A DNA stretch of 64,000 bases, taken from positions 124,001 to 188,000 of the forward strand of contig NZ_JAAKXY010000002.1 of NCBI RefSeq assembly GCF_011043775.1, written 5' to 3'. The notes beneath the pieces were generated by a model that saw only the letters and a program-made list of their open reading frames with translations, did not search any database and was not told the origin of the DNA. The position numbers and the translations under genes are program-made. Below, in pieces: positions 9,901 to 18,433 of this stretch; the stretch's first letter is position 1; every line of letters begins with the position of its first letter. This DNA comes from Natronolimnobius sp. AArcel1 (GTDB lineage: Archaea; Halobacteriota; Halobacteria; Halobacteriales; Natrialbaceae).

Positions 9901-11015
9901 CACATAACGCAGATCTGGACAATCGCCTCGTTTCGGAAGCGACTGTTCGTGGCGGCATTCCGGCGGATGCGACGAACGAAGTCGAACATCCGTGGTACGC
10001 GGATAATCTGGGTATTGGCGGGATTATTGGATCGACAGGATACAATACCGAAGTCTCGACTGCGTACTCACAGGCCGATGTCGAAGGCCCATTCGGCGTT
10101 GGCGGGATTGTCGGCTGGACCTCCGATTACGCCAGTACGAACAAGCAGATGTACTGGGCTGAAGGCGATATTACGGTGACCGCTAGCCAAGACGAAATTG
10201 ACGACCATCTCGAGGCAATGAGGCGAAGTTCACACGACGACGATACCGGCGGCGCAATCTTCGGTCGCGGCGACGACAACGGTGATGAGTTTGACGATAG
10301 CGTCTACTACAACGAACAGAACCACAGCCACGCGTTCGGCGAACACGTCATCGGAGACGAGATACACGTAAACGAACGAACCACCGACGAGATGCAGGGA
10401 CTCGATGTGACCGACGCCGGAAACCTCGACCATCTCGATTATGAAGAGGAAGGCGGTCCCTGGGTGGCGCTGCCTGACGACTACCCACGGTTCGCCTGGG
10501 AACTAGCGGCAGAGGGGCAATTCGATGTGGCGATCGACGACGTTGCGGACGTAACTGCTGGCGAGGCCGCCCCAGTAAATGTGACCGTCACAAGCCGGTA
10601 CCAAGAGCGAAGTGACGCAGACTACACTCCAAATGAAACCCAGACGATCAGTCTCACTGATCCCGATGGCCAGACAGTCGACACGCAATCAGTGACACTC
10701 GATAGCACACTTGAGGAAGACGAAACCACGGAAGAGGTACTCGTCTGGCAGACCGACGGCGACGACAACGGCAGTGCCGAGATCACGGTCCGCAGCGAGG
10801 ACGCGACAGAGTCGGCACCGATCGACATCGAACCCGCCGAACACGGCCCCGGCAGTTCAGATGGACCGGGACTCGGTCCAACACCCAGCTTCGGTGACGT
10901 TGGCGACAAAGACGATATTGATCTCGAGCCTGGTGGAGTCGGCGGCTCGAGCGATGGTCCGCCGACTCCGGACACAGATATCGATGTCGAGGTCGATGTC
11001 ATCGATATTGGCTAA
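6978..11015 (+). CDS. Giant type IV pilin-like surface protein with CARDB-like and GLUG repeats
   Basis: 1345 residues, very acidic. After 22 polar residues comes an archaeal type IV pilin H-domain (NPVVGVVLLIGIVLIGSALL, residues about 21-40), preceded by the usual basic/polar leader, so a prepilin peptidase probably handles it. Residues about 270-790 contain repeated CARDB/Ig-like beta domains with recurring AEIENQDTTDEQ-type phrases. Residues about 798-1140 hold GLUG-type repeats (GGDFDGDGHIIEGLHID, then GGLIGAAGGVIEDVRVSGTV, GGIIGSTG and GGIVGWTS). A final beta domain and a Gly/Pro/Asp tail follow. GLUG and CARDB modules are typical of adhesins. It is far longer than ordinary pilins (100-200 residues). 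Likely a cell-surface adhesin anchored by its N-terminal helix. Confidence 0.85.
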   Translation: MTSGINRVRHRSGSDTDRSVNPVVGVVLLIGIVLIGSALLFVTGSTVLDSVESEADREQVQFCIDETDHRLGTVASTGHGQAMDFDESDCQPQLADSGTVLVTWYDDGEQPTWDASSSDTAETTLGALEFNVDGQTIAHQGGGVWDLSDSSVSIEKPPAIGFETDADDGQLNLDFMQFETAMESGSTAMAERNSTTAMNLHDELSYVTKNQAGDNFALRMESKYADGWERHFKDEAENVDSWSVDIDRGDEYVDVLIEGMDATSVDEHIVIEENNGLNEPNGDLIDQNLLEENQNFHINATLENVGREAGDAETTVTIWDDDGTEIVTQSPTAELDADESIALHEQNDWENNNNENQFNPTQIGLSPGTAYEYNIETPNDTLTENETFYYLSDEPTYTIDTVWSDSSGDETEINADVRNIGTTDGNEETIELEITRAGGSDSITVDGEIELGATESGIVTWTIDESDWPNGTYDGTVTTDDDAEDVTKLFEVTDGGTFEIEDDRGIPDTLQVNGTDGQVITDEDPVTIGANITNTYDSTQTQNVTLDVLDGDGNTIDEDETTLELEANETAQFELNSEQSLPAGEIYEYNVSTEDDHLDDHGSFLVAEEPSEFTIENVELSDEPLVPNDSVTVTADIENQDTTDEQFVWLEGFDDSIVATNETELSPGERTNVELEWGSVDVPDTGDPTMTVGTETDNETIAPDVEPRLEIDDVAATDSVHQGGTVGIDVDLETIGGTPDQEVVLEGFDGEQVSSAQWSEGPGTAEFEYSVPHDAITDRVTVKTDDDDTEGVVVVERWGPDCGHVSQSERDDDGYLLIEDADQLQCIDNAGPHDDHHSQYDSLTDNYRLANDIDAHGTEYWNGGAGFEPIGEQENGGLEFGGDFDGDGHIIEGLHIDRSNEDFVGLFAANSNFHNAGEVGEGSRIHNLRLEDVSVHGQQVTGGLIGAAGGVIEDVRVSGTVEAEYQEVGGIAGSAHNADLDNRLVSEATVRGGIPADATNEVEHPWYADNLGIGGIIGSTGYNTEVSTAYSQADVEGPFGVGGIVGWTSDYASTNKQMYWAEGDITVTASQDEIDDHLEAMRRSSHDDDTGGAIFGRGDDNGDEFDDSVYYNEQNHSHAFGEHVIGDEIHVNERTTDEMQGLDVTDAGNLDHLDYEEEGGPWVALPDDYPRFAWELAAEGQFDVAIDDVADVTAGEAAPVNVTVTSRYQERSDADYTPNETQTISLTDPDGQTVDTQSVTLDSTLEEDETTEEVLVWQTDGDDNGSAEITVRSEDATESAPIDIEPAEHGPGSSDGPGLGPTPSFGDVGDKDDIDLEPGGVGGSSDGPPTPDTDIDVEVDVIDIG

Positions 11016-11031
11016 GAACGACACAGGATCG

Positions 11032-11075
11032 GACGGAGACTACAACGGGACCTGACGGAGACTACAACGGGACCT
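11032..11075. repeat. 22-bp direct repeat, two copies
   Basis: GACGGAGACTACAACGGGAC plus CT occurs twice back to back, just after the stop of the giant surface-protein gene, and a third partial unit (GACGGATC) follows. It looks like replication slippage; no function is evident. Confidence 0.7.
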
Positions 11076-11132
11076 GACGGATCAAGAATCGAACCCGAAC
11101 CCCTTTTCACCACCGGCAACAGAAGTCGACAC

Positions 11133-11468
11133 ATGTCGACTGAATCGATTAGTGACCGACGTGAGCATATCCGCTCGATCAGCGTCACCGCGCTGTCGGC
11201 GTTGCTCGGCGTCGCCGCGGCATTCGCCTCAATGGCAATCACAGGCGACGTCAGTTCATTCGAGACGGCAAGCGCCGCCGCGGGTGATACGCGAGCGCTG
11301 TTGCTCGTCGTGGGTGCGATCCTCGCACAGATTATTTTCTATGACGTGACGAGCATCTACGGCGATGACGAGTTCGGTATGAAACACTACCTCTACGTCA
11401 CGTTCATGACGTTTTCGTTCTGGTTCGTGGTGTGGGGAATCATGCTGACGGCGGAGGCCGCAGCCTAA
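11133..11468 (+). CDS. Three-helix membrane protein, possibly EMC6-like
   Basis: 111 residues with three hydrophobic segments: ALSALLGVAAAFASMA, ALLLVVGAILAQIIFYDVTS and FMTFSFWFVVWGIMLTAEA. The small size, three-helix plan and cytosolic N-terminus resemble the archaeal EMC6-like family (relatives of a subunit of the ER membrane insertase), but I cannot confirm this by search. It ends 3 bp before the ABCE1 start, so the two are almost certainly co-transcribed, which points to a translation or membrane-biogenesis role. Confidence 0.75.
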   Translation: MSTESISDRREHIRSISVTALSALLGVAAAFASMAITGDVSSFETASAAAGDTRALLLVVGAILAQIIFYDVTSIYGDDEFGMKHYLYVTFMTFSFWFVVWGIMLTAEAAA

Positions 11469-11471
11469 TTC

Positions 11472-13286
11472 ATGGCAGACGATAGTATTGCCGTCGTCGA
11501 CCTCGATCGCTGTCAGCCCGACCGGTGTGGGTATGAGTGCAAAAACTACTGTCCGCCAAACCGGACTGGCAAAGAGTGCATCACACTTCGCGGCGAGGAA
11601 ACCGACGAAGGACAGCCGGAACAGGTTCGTATCTCCGAAGAGATCTGTCTCGGCGAAACCTGCGGAATCTGCGTCGAGAAGTGTCCCTTCGACGCTATCG
11701 AGATCATCAATCTCCCGAGTGAGTTGCAGGACGATCCAGTCCACCGCTACGGCGAAAACGCGTTCTCGCTGTACGGACTGCCAGCCCCCCAGGAAGGGCA
11801 GGTAACAGGTATTCTCGGCCCAAACGGGATCGGGAAAACGACCGCGGTGCGCATTCTCGCCGGCGAACTCGAGCCGAATCTCGGCCGTCACGACGAGGAC
11901 ATCGACTGGGAGGACGTCCTCGAGGCCTATCGCGGAACCGAACTTCAGGACTACATCGAAGACGTCCGCGACGGCGACGTGACGGTTGCACGCAAACCGC
12001 AGTACGTCGATCAGATTCCGAACAGTTTCGACGGCAACACGCGCCAACTGCTCGAGCAAACTGACGAACGCGGTGCCCTCGATGAGTTAGTCGAACGCCT
12101 CGAAATTGGGCCGGTGATGGAGCAGTCGATTGACGATCTCTCTGGGGGTGAACTCCAGCGTGTCGCCATCGCAGCGACCTTAGCGCGCGATACGGACTTT
12201 TATTTCCTCGACGAAATCACGCCGTATCTCGATATCGGCCAGCGTGTCACTGCAGCACGACTGATTCAGGAACTCGCCGAAGAGGAAGATCGGTCGATGC
12301 TAGTCGTCGAACACGACCTTGCAATTCTCGACTTGCTCGCCGATACGCTCCACGTCGCCTACGGTGAACCCGGCGCGTACGGTGTCATCACCCCGCCGAA
12401 ATCCGTCCGGAACGGGATCAACGAGTACCTCTCGGGCTATCTCGACAACGAAAACATGCGGATCCGGCCGAATCCCATCGAGTTCGAGGAACACGCTCCT
12501 CGAAGCGGTGGCCACGGGGACACGCTCATCGAGTACCCCGGCCTCACCAAGAGCTACGGTGACGGCGAGTTCACGCTCGAGGTCGAATCGGGCGAAATTC
12601 GGGAGAACGAAGTCCTCGGTATCGTCGGCCCGAACGGAATCGGGAAGTCGACGTTCGCGAAACTGTTGACCGGAAATCTCGAGGCCGACGAGGGTGACGC
12701 GGACCTCGATCTGAACATTTCCTACAAGCCACAGTACGTGACCATTGACCAGCACATGCGCGTCGATGCGTTCCTTTCGTCGATTACGGACCAGTTCGGC
12801 TCGTCGTACTGGAACACCGAAATCGCCCAGCCGCTTCAACTCGAGCGGATCATGGAGCAGAACCTGTCGGATCTCTCCGGCGGTGAACGCCAGCGGGTTG
12901 CGATTGCGGCCTGTCTCTCCGATTCGGCTGATCTCTACCTGCTCGACGAACCCTCCGCGCATCTGGACGTCGAACAGCGTGTTCAAGCCACGAGCGCGAT
13001 TCGCCGGTACGCCGAACAACAGGACGCGACCGTCATGGTCATCGACCACGACATCTATATGATGGACCTGCTTGCGGACCGGCTGATGGTTTTCGACGGC
13101 GAACCCGCCGTTCACGGCCACGCCGGCACGCCACAGTCCATGCGTGCTGGCATGAACGACTTCCTCGCGAATCTCGAGGTTACGTTCCGTCGTGACGAGC
13201 GAACCTCGCGCCCGCGGATCAACAAGCCGGACTCGCAGTTGGACAAACAGCAGAAAAGCGACGGCGAGTACTACTACGCGCCGTAA
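11472..13286 (+). CDS. rli: ABCE1/Rli1 ribosome-recycling ATPase
   Basis: 604 residues. The N-terminal iron-sulfur domain has two 4Fe-4S sets (C14, C19, C23, C27 with C36, then C59, C64, C67, C71). Two ABC ATPase domains follow: P-loops GPNGIGKTT and GPNGIGKST, signatures LSGGELQRV and LSGGERQRV, and a hinge between. It splits ribosomes after termination and is essential in archaea and eukaryotes. The length and domain order match the family. It follows a small membrane protein by 3 bp. Confidence 0.97.
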   Translation: MADDSIAVVDLDRCQPDRCGYECKNYCPPNRTGKECITLRGEETDEGQPEQVRISEEICLGETCGICVEKCPFDAIEIINLPSELQDDPVHRYGENAFSLYGLPAPQEGQVTGILGPNGIGKTTAVRILAGELEPNLGRHDEDIDWEDVLEAYRGTELQDYIEDVRDGDVTVARKPQYVDQIPNSFDGNTRQLLEQTDERGALDELVERLEIGPVMEQSIDDLSGGELQRVAIAATLARDTDFYFLDEITPYLDIGQRVTAARLIQELAEEEDRSMLVVEHDLAILDLLADTLHVAYGEPGAYGVITPPKSVRNGINEYLSGYLDNENMRIRPNPIEFEEHAPRSGGHGDTLIEYPGLTKSYGDGEFTLEVESGEIRENEVLGIVGPNGIGKSTFAKLLTGNLEADEGDADLDLNISYKPQYVTIDQHMRVDAFLSSITDQFGSSYWNTEIAQPLQLERIMEQNLSDLSGGERQRVAIAACLSDSADLYLLDEPSAHLDVEQRVQATSAIRRYAEQQDATVMVIDHDIYMMDLLADRLMVFDGEPAVHGHAGTPQSMRAGMNDFLANLEVTFRRDERTSRPRINKPDSQLDKQQKSDGEYYYAP

Positions 13287-13317
13287 CCGTCGCGAGTCTC
13301 GCAGGCCGATTTTGTGT

Positions 13318-14124
13318 TTACTCGTCGATAACGAATCCGCTCACACCGAGGAGCGCGAGCACGAATCCAGCGAGTATCGCGCCAATCACAGGCCCAGAAA
13401 GAACGATCCCACCAGTCAGTGCGTACGCCACGCCGAGCGCGGCGACCAGCGGTGCGAGGACGATCAAAAACGTTGCAAGTCCCAGCGTGTTGTCGAGAAG
13501 TTGGCTCCGCTCGGTGCCTGTCTGGCGTTCCCGTGGATCGACGAGTCGCCACTGGGGTCCAGTGGCGTCGACGGTGAACCAGTCGCCGAGCGACGACTGT
13601 GCAGCAAGCACCGGCTGTGTCCACCAGTCCACTTCGGGGTCGTCCTCGAGATCCGCGCGTGTGACGTACACCGTTTCATCAACGAGATGGCTAATCGAGG
13701 TGGCATCGTAGCCGACATCGTCGACGATGCGAGCCAACAAGAACTCCTCAGACCACGGAATCGGTTTTTCGAGCGTGAACTCGACAATTCCGCCGTGGGG
13801 CAACGCCACCTCGAGTCGAACCGTCGTTTCATCAGGTGAGTCAAAGCCGACGACGTGGCCTTCGACGAATCCGTCGTGGGTCGTCGAGACGTCGACGCGG
13901 CCGAGTTCGTCCTCGAGGCGACGTTCGGGTGACTCGGGAAGGTGTCGACCCGTGTGTGAACGCGAACTGGGACTGTCTGCTGAAAGATCGGTGCTGGTCT
14001 CAGCAGGAGTGTGACCGCCAGAGTCAGTGTCGGCGTCGGAATCGCTCGAGTCGTCACTGGGTGTCGGCCGGTCTCGCTCGATTTCGATCTCGATTTCGTC
14101 GTCTCGGTCGGTGGAGTCGGTCAC
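13318..14124 (-). CDS. Acidic protein with C-terminal membrane hairpin, unknown function
   Basis: 268 residues from a GTG at 14124. The first 80 residues are low-complexity Asp/Ser/Glu/Arg. A beta-rich domain (about 85-200) follows, then two adjacent membrane helices near the C-terminus (LGLATFLIVLAPLVAALGVA and GPVIGAILAGFVLALLGVSG). An in-frame ATG 78 bp upstream would overlap the previous gene. A promoter-like ACTTATCCC at about 14160 predicts transcription starting just before the GTG, so the GTG is preferred. Function unknown; an envelope-associated role is plausible. Confidence 0.78.
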   Translation of the reverse strand: MTDSTDRDDEIEIEIERDRPTPSDDSSDSDADTDSGGHTPAETSTDLSADSPSSRSHTGRHLPESPERRLEDELGRVDVSTTHDGFVEGHVVGFDSPDETTVRLEVALPHGGIVEFTLEKPIPWSEEFLLARIVDDVGYDATSISHLVDETVYVTRADLEDDPEVDWWTQPVLAAQSSLGDWFTVDATGPQWRLVDPRERQTGTERSQLLDNTLGLATFLIVLAPLVAALGVAYALTGGIVLSGPVIGAILAGFVLALLGVSGFVIDE

Positions 14125-14194
14125 GGTCGCTTCGGTACGTCCAAGTAGGGTGTCTCGGGATAAGTGGTTGTTCCCACCGGCCGGTCCGACCGCG

Positions 14195-14854
14195 TTACAC
14201 ACCAGTTGGGTCGGCTCGGATCACTGCGAACAGGCCATCGCCGTGGCCCTCGCGAACGTCTGGTTCAGCGTCGGCGTCAATCTCGGTTGGATCGCCGAAC
14301 ACCGCTTGGAGGCGCTGCTCGACAGTGAATCCTGCCTCTTCGAGTGCGGTACATACCTCGTCGGCCCGTAGGAATTCAGCGTCGGCGTAGAACGGATCCT
14401 CGTCTTTGTGCTCCTGATAGACCTGTCCACCGGGGCTCGCGCGGTCGAGTATGGCGATGACGAGCGTGCCATCGGACGCAAGTACGCGGCGGGCTTCCTG
14501 CAGCGCCGCTTCGAGGTCGTCGACGAACGAAAGGACGGTGACGAACAGGAGGAGATTGAGCGCGTTGTCGGCAACTGGCAGCGACTCGACGACGCCGCGA
14601 GCGGTGGAAACGCCGCGGTCGGTAGCGCGCTCGAGCGGCGACTGGGCTGGATCGATACCCACAGGGATGTCGAGTGGGGCCGCAAATCGGCCAGTTCCGA
14701 CGCCGACCTCGAGGGCCTGCGTGTCGGCATCGACAGCGACGTCCTCGAGTGCGCACTCGAGGGCAGCCAATTCAGTTCGGTACACGCCGTCGTTTGCGTC
14801 GAACCAGTCGTCGTACGCGGCTGTCTGCGTCTCGAAGGGGGAAGGGGTTGGCAT
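14195..14854 (-). CDS. SAM-dependent methyltransferase, class I (UbiE-type)
   Basis: 219 residues. Motif I ALEVGVGTGRFAAPL, then motif II-type GIDPAQSPLERA, motif III-type SLPVADNALNLLLFVTVLSF and ARRVLASDGTLVIAI give a Rossmann-fold methyltransferase. The substrate is not evident. It stands alone between two unrelated genes transcribed in the same direction. Confidence 0.85.
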   Translation of the reverse strand: MPTPSPFETQTAAYDDWFDANDGVYRTELAALECALEDVAVDADTQALEVGVGTGRFAAPLDIPVGIDPAQSPLERATDRGVSTARGVVESLPVADNALNLLLFVTVLSFVDDLEAALQEARRVLASDGTLVIAILDRASPGGQVYQEHKDEDPFYADAEFLRADEVCTALEEAGFTVEQRLQAVFGDPTEIDADAEPDVREGHGDGLFAVIRADPTGV

Positions 14855-14928
14855 GGCGTATCACTCACAGGCCGGAAAGAAATGGGTTGTGTTCGGAGGC
14901 GTTACGGGCGAACGAATCGAGTCTCGGG

Positions 14929-15450
14929 TCAGCTAATCAGGCGCTGACAGCTGCCACAGAGGTTCTCTTCTTTGATATCGACTTCACGGACAGTCGGTGA
15001 GAAGTTCATCACGCAGCGATTATTATCGCAGTGCTCGAGCCCGTAGGTGTGGCCAATTTCGTGGACGATTTCCTTGCGGACGCGGTCCTCGAAGATTTCG
15101 TTGGCGCTTTGATTCGAGAAACCGCCGTCGCTCGAGGTCTGGAGGCGATACGTCGAGACGACGCTACCGCTGCCGTCGAGGTAGGCAAGCCCAAAGACGT
15201 AGTTTCGGCGGCGATAGAACAGGTCGTGTGGCGTGATTGCGATGTTTTTCTCACCGCGGCCGACGCGTTCGGCAAGTTGGATAAACGGCTCGGCGGAGTA
15301 CTGGTTCCGCCCGGAGTCGTAGGCGCCGTTTGGAACCGACTGCGAGTCGTTGATCGTGACCTCGCAGTCGTAGACCGATCGCAACGCACCGGAGGCCGCT
15401 CGTTTGACCTCCGCGGGGACGGTTCCGATCGGCACGATGTCGACGAGCAT
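14929..15450 (-). CDS. amzA: Archaemetzincin metalloprotease
   Basis: 173 residues. The metzincin zinc site HEIGHTYGLEHC is followed by the family's extra Cys set (CVMNFSP, then CGSCQRL at the C-terminus), which binds a second zinc. Archaemetzincins are soluble peptidases with unclear natural substrates. The ATG at 15450 gives the usual family length. A minus-strand TATA (CGTTTATGATGG, about 15474-15485) lies 27-30 bp upstream, which predicts a leaderless message starting there. Confidence 0.93.
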   Translation of the reverse strand: MLVDIVPIGTVPAEVKRAASGALRSVYDCEVTINDSQSVPNGAYDSGRNQYSAEPFIQLAERVGRGEKNIAITPHDLFYRRRNYVFGLAYLDGSGSVVSTYRLQTSSDGGFSNQSANEIFEDRVRKEIVHEIGHTYGLEHCDNNRCVMNFSPTVREVDIKEENLCGSCQRLIS

Positions 15451-15489
15451 GGCAACTCCTATGCGCGCGGCCATCATAAACGTCCCGCC

Positions 15490-15903
15490 GTGTCCCACTC
15501 TCGTCGCGATCCGAAGGCAATAATTGATTACCTTCGTGAGTTCGATCACGTCGTCGAAGTTGCCATTGGTCTCCGACCTGATATCGCGGCGACACTCGCG
15601 AAATCAGGAGTTTCGGTCGTCGCAACCGACGTGTACGCACTCGAGGTTCCCGAGAACGTGCGATTCGTGCAAGACAATATCGTTGACCCCGACATCTCAG
15701 TGTACGCCGGCGCGGACGCCATCTATGCGCAAAACCTGCCGCCCGAACTCCACCGGCCGGCGCTCGAGGTCGCCCGTGAGGTTGATGCTGCGTTCTACTT
15801 CACCACGCTCGGCGGCGATCAGCCCGCGATCCCAGTCGAGCGGAAGACGATTCAGGAAGGGACGCTGTACGTGGCTCGCGACCGCGGTGAACAGAACAAA
15901 TGA
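15490..15903 (+). CDS. UPF0146 family protein
   Basis: 137 residues from a GTG at 15490. The sequence is a minimal Rossmann-like fold (VVEVAIGLRPDIAATLAKSG, VVATDVYAL, DAIYAQNLPPELHRPALEVA) typical of UPF0146, which resembles a stripped-down methyltransferase. The frame stays open for another 460 bp upstream, but that part is antisense to amzA and is not credible protein. It is divergent from amzA with only 39 bp between starts, so promoter elements must overlap the two 5' ends. The role is unknown. Confidence 0.82.
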   Translation: MSHSRRDPKAIIDYLREFDHVVEVAIGLRPDIAATLAKSGVSVVATDVYALEVPENVRFVQDNIVDPDISVYAGADAIYAQNLPPELHRPALEVAREVDAAFYFTTLGGDQPAIPVERKTIQEGTLYVARDRGEQNK

Positions 15904-15945
15904 GTTACCAGTGATGCGAACAGTGTCGACTCCCAAGACCTGATC

Positions 15946-16593
15946 GTGCCCTTCGAGTCACTCCCGCTGTCTCTCGTGATCATCTTCCTCGCAGTTGCGC
16001 TCACGTTCACCGTCATCGGCATCGGAACGATATGCTGGGTCGTCGTTCAACTATTCTCAATTCCCGGCGTCGTCGTCCACGAGTTCGCCCACGAAAGTGC
16101 CTGCCGGCTCGTCGGTGTGCGAGTGCTCGAGGTCGTCTACTTCCAACTTGGTGATCCGGCGGGCTACGTTCGCCACGAACAGCCGGCACGCTATCGCGAA
16201 ACGTTCGTCATCTGCGTTGCACCGTTTCTGGTCAACACCGCCGTTGCGCTCGTCGCGTTCGTCGGCCTCACTCTCGTGGTCGGCACGCTCGAGGAACCGG
16301 CGAGCCTCGAGAGCGTGCTGTCGGCCCCACAACAGACCCTACTCGCCGGATTCGGGCTTGCGTGGCTCGGCCTCTCTGTTGGGATGGCTGCGTTTCCCAG
16401 TACCGGCGATGCGAACCAGCTTTGGACGCGCTCGCGTCTCGAGTGGAAACGCTCCCCGCTCGTCTTGCTCGGGTTGCCAGTCGTCGCCGTGATCTACCTC
16501 GCAAACGTGCTCTCGTGGCTGTGGGCGGACGTACTCTATACACTCGGACTGCTCGTGCTCGCGTTTTCACTCGTCGGGATTTCGCTTGGCTAA
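15946..16593 (+). CDS. Membrane-embedded putative zinc metalloprotease (HEFAH motif)
   Basis: 215 residues from a GTG. Five or so membrane segments. The second is followed by GVVVHEFAHESACRLVGVRV, an HExxH site at the membrane edge, as in M50/DUF3267-type proteases. The fourth helix region contains AAFPSTGDANQLW, which may supply the third ligand Asp. Substrate unknown; site-2-type intramembrane cleavage is an inference. The start follows the UPF0146 stop by 42 bp, so co-transcription is likely. Confidence 0.8.
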   Translation: MPFESLPLSLVIIFLAVALTFTVIGIGTICWVVVQLFSIPGVVVHEFAHESACRLVGVRVLEVVYFQLGDPAGYVRHEQPARYRETFVICVAPFLVNTAVALVAFVGLTLVVGTLEEPASLESVLSAPQQTLLAGFGLAWLGLSVGMAAFPSTGDANQLWTRSRLEWKRSPLVLLGLPVVAVIYLANVLSWLWADVLYTLGLLVLAFSLVGISLG

Positions 16594-16606
16594 CGTCCTC
16601 GAGAAG

Positions 16607-16690
16607 TATAGTAGCCACTGCAATTCAGTGCACATCTGATCGTCAGACGGGTCGGCGATCAGTGTGTAAATAGTTGCAGTTGGTACTATA
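16607..16690. repeat. 84-bp palindromic element, copy 1
   Basis: The left arm TATAGTAGCCACTGCAA and the reverse complement of the right arm (TATAGTACCAACTGCAA) match, and the inner parts (CTGATCG / CGATCAG) also pair, so the whole element folds into one long imperfect hairpin. Three further full copies of exactly this length plan occur near 29-30 kb. No coding capacity. It sits between two convergent genes and could also end transcription. Confidence 0.85.
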
Positions 16691-16699
16691 GCTGATTGA

Positions 16700-16843
16700 T
16701 TACTGTCGCTGTGAGGGCTGCTGGTCATCTGTCGCTGATCGCCCTAACGCGAGCCGCGTTCCAACGTACGAGGCCGCACCAACTGCAACGAGCGCGGTGA
16801 TCACTCCAAGCGTCGTGAGGCTGAACAGCACTTCGAGAGCCAT
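16700..16843 (-). CDS. 47-residue single-span membrane protein
   Basis: ATG at 16843, stop TAA at 16700-16702. The product begins MALEVLFSLTTLGVITALVA, forms one membrane helix (residues about 5-28) ending VGAASYVGTR, and then has a short polar tail rich in Gln. The composition and open frame fit neighbouring small haloarchaeal membrane proteins. No family is recognised. It lies divergently from the HAD phosphatase gene. The stop codon is 10 bp from the palindromic element. Confidence 0.65.
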   Translation of the reverse strand: MALEVLFSLTTLGVITALVAVGAASYVGTRLALGRSATDDQQPSQRQ

Positions 16844-16961
16844 ATTCCACGCACACCCCATCACGTGAAAACTATTTTGGACCGATGACAGAACGACTCG
16901 AGCGTCGAAACCCCACGTCGAAATCGACCGGCTTTATTCCCACCCGCCCGTTCGACCGCGT

Positions 16962-17837
16962 ATGAACGCAGACGCCGTCGTCCTCGACATCGACGGAGTG
17001 CTCGTCGACGTGGCCGACTCCTACCGGCGCGCAATCCTCGAGGCAGTCGACTCCGTGTACGATCGGACGATTCGCAAAGCCGACATCCAACTGTTCAAAG
17101 ACGCAGGCGGGTTCAACAACGACTGGGAACTTACCTATGCGGCCGCGTTGTACGTCCTCGCGACCGAGGAAGGCTACGACGAATCGCTCGAGGCATTCAC
17201 GGACGCCATCGCGGCAAACGGCGGCGGGCTCGAGGCTGCCGAATCCGCAGTTCGAGATCGGATTGGCGCGCAGGCGACCCAGCGCGTTATCGACCGCTGG
17301 GATCGCGAGCAACTACGCGACGTGTTCCAGCAACTGTATCTCGGCGCAGAGCTGTATCGCGGCCTTGAGGGTGGCGAGCCCGACCGCGAGACGCGCGGGT
17401 TCATCCACGACGAACCGATCATCCTCGAGCCCGCGGCTCGCGACCGACTACTCGCCGAGTACGACGTCGGCGTCCTCACTGGTCGTCCCGAAGCCGAAGC
17501 CGAAATCGCGCTCGAGCGTGTCGGTCTCGAGGACGCAATCTCACTCGAGCACCGCTTTACGATGGACGACTGGGACGAAGGCAAACCGCACCCGCGGGCG
17601 CTGACGACGCTTGCCGAGCGCTTCGACGCCGAGCGCGTTGTCTTCGTCGGGGACACCTTAGACGATGTGCGGACGGCAACCAACGCTGTCGATGCGGATC
17701 CGGACCGAGAGTACCACGGCATCGGCGTGCTGACCGGCGGGTTGACTGGCGAGGAAGGGCGACAGAAGTACGAAGCCGAGGACGCCGCCGCCGTGCTCGA
17801 GTCGATCAACGAGTTGCCAGCCCTACTCGAGAGCTAA
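16962..17837 (+). CDS. HAD-superfamily phosphatase (subfamily IA, TIGR01548-like)
   Basis: 291 residues. HAD motif I is DIDGVLVDV (D9, D11), motif II is in [12 protein letters not shown], and motif IV is [11 protein letters not shown] helical cap of about 130 residues lies between motif I and II. Related proteins are annotated TIGR01548 (HAD-SF-IA-hyp1); substrates are unknown, probably a small phosphorylated metabolite. A TATA-like GGCTTTATTCCC about 30 bp upstream gives a leaderless start. Its stop overlaps the convergent response-regulator gene by 4 bp. Confidence 0.88.
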   Translation: MNADAVVLDIDGVLVDVADSYRRAILEAVDSVYDRTIRKADIQLFKDAGGFNNDWELTYAAALYVLATEEGYDESLEAFTDAIAANGGGLEAAESAVRDRIGAQATQRVIDRWDREQLRDVFQQLYLGAELYRGLEGGEPDRETRGFIHDEPIILEPAARDRLLAEYDVGVLTGRPEAEAEIALERVGLEDAISLEHRFTMDDWDEGKPHPRALTTLAERFDAERVVFVGDTLDDVRTATNAVDADPDREYHGIGVLTGGLTGEEGRQKYEAEDAAAVLESINELPALLES

Positions 17838-18433
17838 TCGCGAGAGTTGGACTTGCTCGCAGACTCGGATTTCGTTCCGGACTCGAGGTAGTCCGACTGT
17901 CTCTCTGTCTCAGATTCCGTGGCGTTGGCAGTCTCCGGGTGCTCAGTGGCCGACAAGCGATGGATGTCCGAACTCGAGACGGTACGCTTTGGGAGTCGGA
18001 CGAACGTCAGCCAGAAGTTCTCGAACGAGTGGACGAGATCGACGAACTCGTCGGGCGAGACGGGTTTCTGGATGTAGGCGTTTGCATGCAGGTCGTACGA
18101 CCGCGCAATATCTTCTTCGGCGTCGGAACTTGTGAGGACGATGACCGGAATCCGGCGCAGCGTTGGCTCGGATTTGATCGCTGAGAGGACATCCTCGCCG
18201 CTCACACCGGGCAGGTGGAAATCGAGCAACACCAGATCCGGGGACGGACTCTTCGTATACTCGTTTCGCTGGTGGATGAAATCGAGTGCGTCCTCGCCCG
18301 TCGAGACAGTGTGTGTATTACAGGCGATAGTGGCATCCGTGAACGATTCAGCGAACAACCTGGCGTCCCCCGGATTCGGTTCGACGAGCAGGATGTCCAG
18401 TGCCTCCTCGAGTGACGATGACGTCCAAGACAT
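17834..18433 (-). CDS. Response regulator, single receiver domain
   Basis: 199 residues from the ATG at 18433; ATG 18445 and GTG 18451 are alternatives. The receiver fold is complete: acidic pair region [12 protein letters not shown], phosphoacceptor Asp in [15 protein letters not shown], Thr in [12 protein letters not shown] and Lys in [11 protein letters not shown] Ser/Glu-rich tail of about 60 residues without DNA-binding domain follows. It is of the haloarchaeal stand-alone receiver type, acting on a partner protein. No kinase gene lies beside it. Confidence 0.88.
   Translation of the reverse strand: MSWTSSSLEEALDILLVEPNPGDARLFAESFTDATIACNTHTVSTGEDALDFIHQRNEYTKSPSPDLVLLDFHLPGVSGEDVLSAIKSEPTLRRIPVIVLTSSDAEEDIARSYDLHANAYIQKPVSPDEFVDLVHSFENFWLTFVRLPKRTVSSSDIHRLSATEHPETANATESETERQSDYLESGTKSESASKSNSRD

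Noticed and set aside
15031-15489. Long open frame upstream of the UPF0146 gene
   Set aside because: It is in frame with the real gene but antisense to archaemetzincin, and its sequence resembles no protein; high GC leaves such shadows open.
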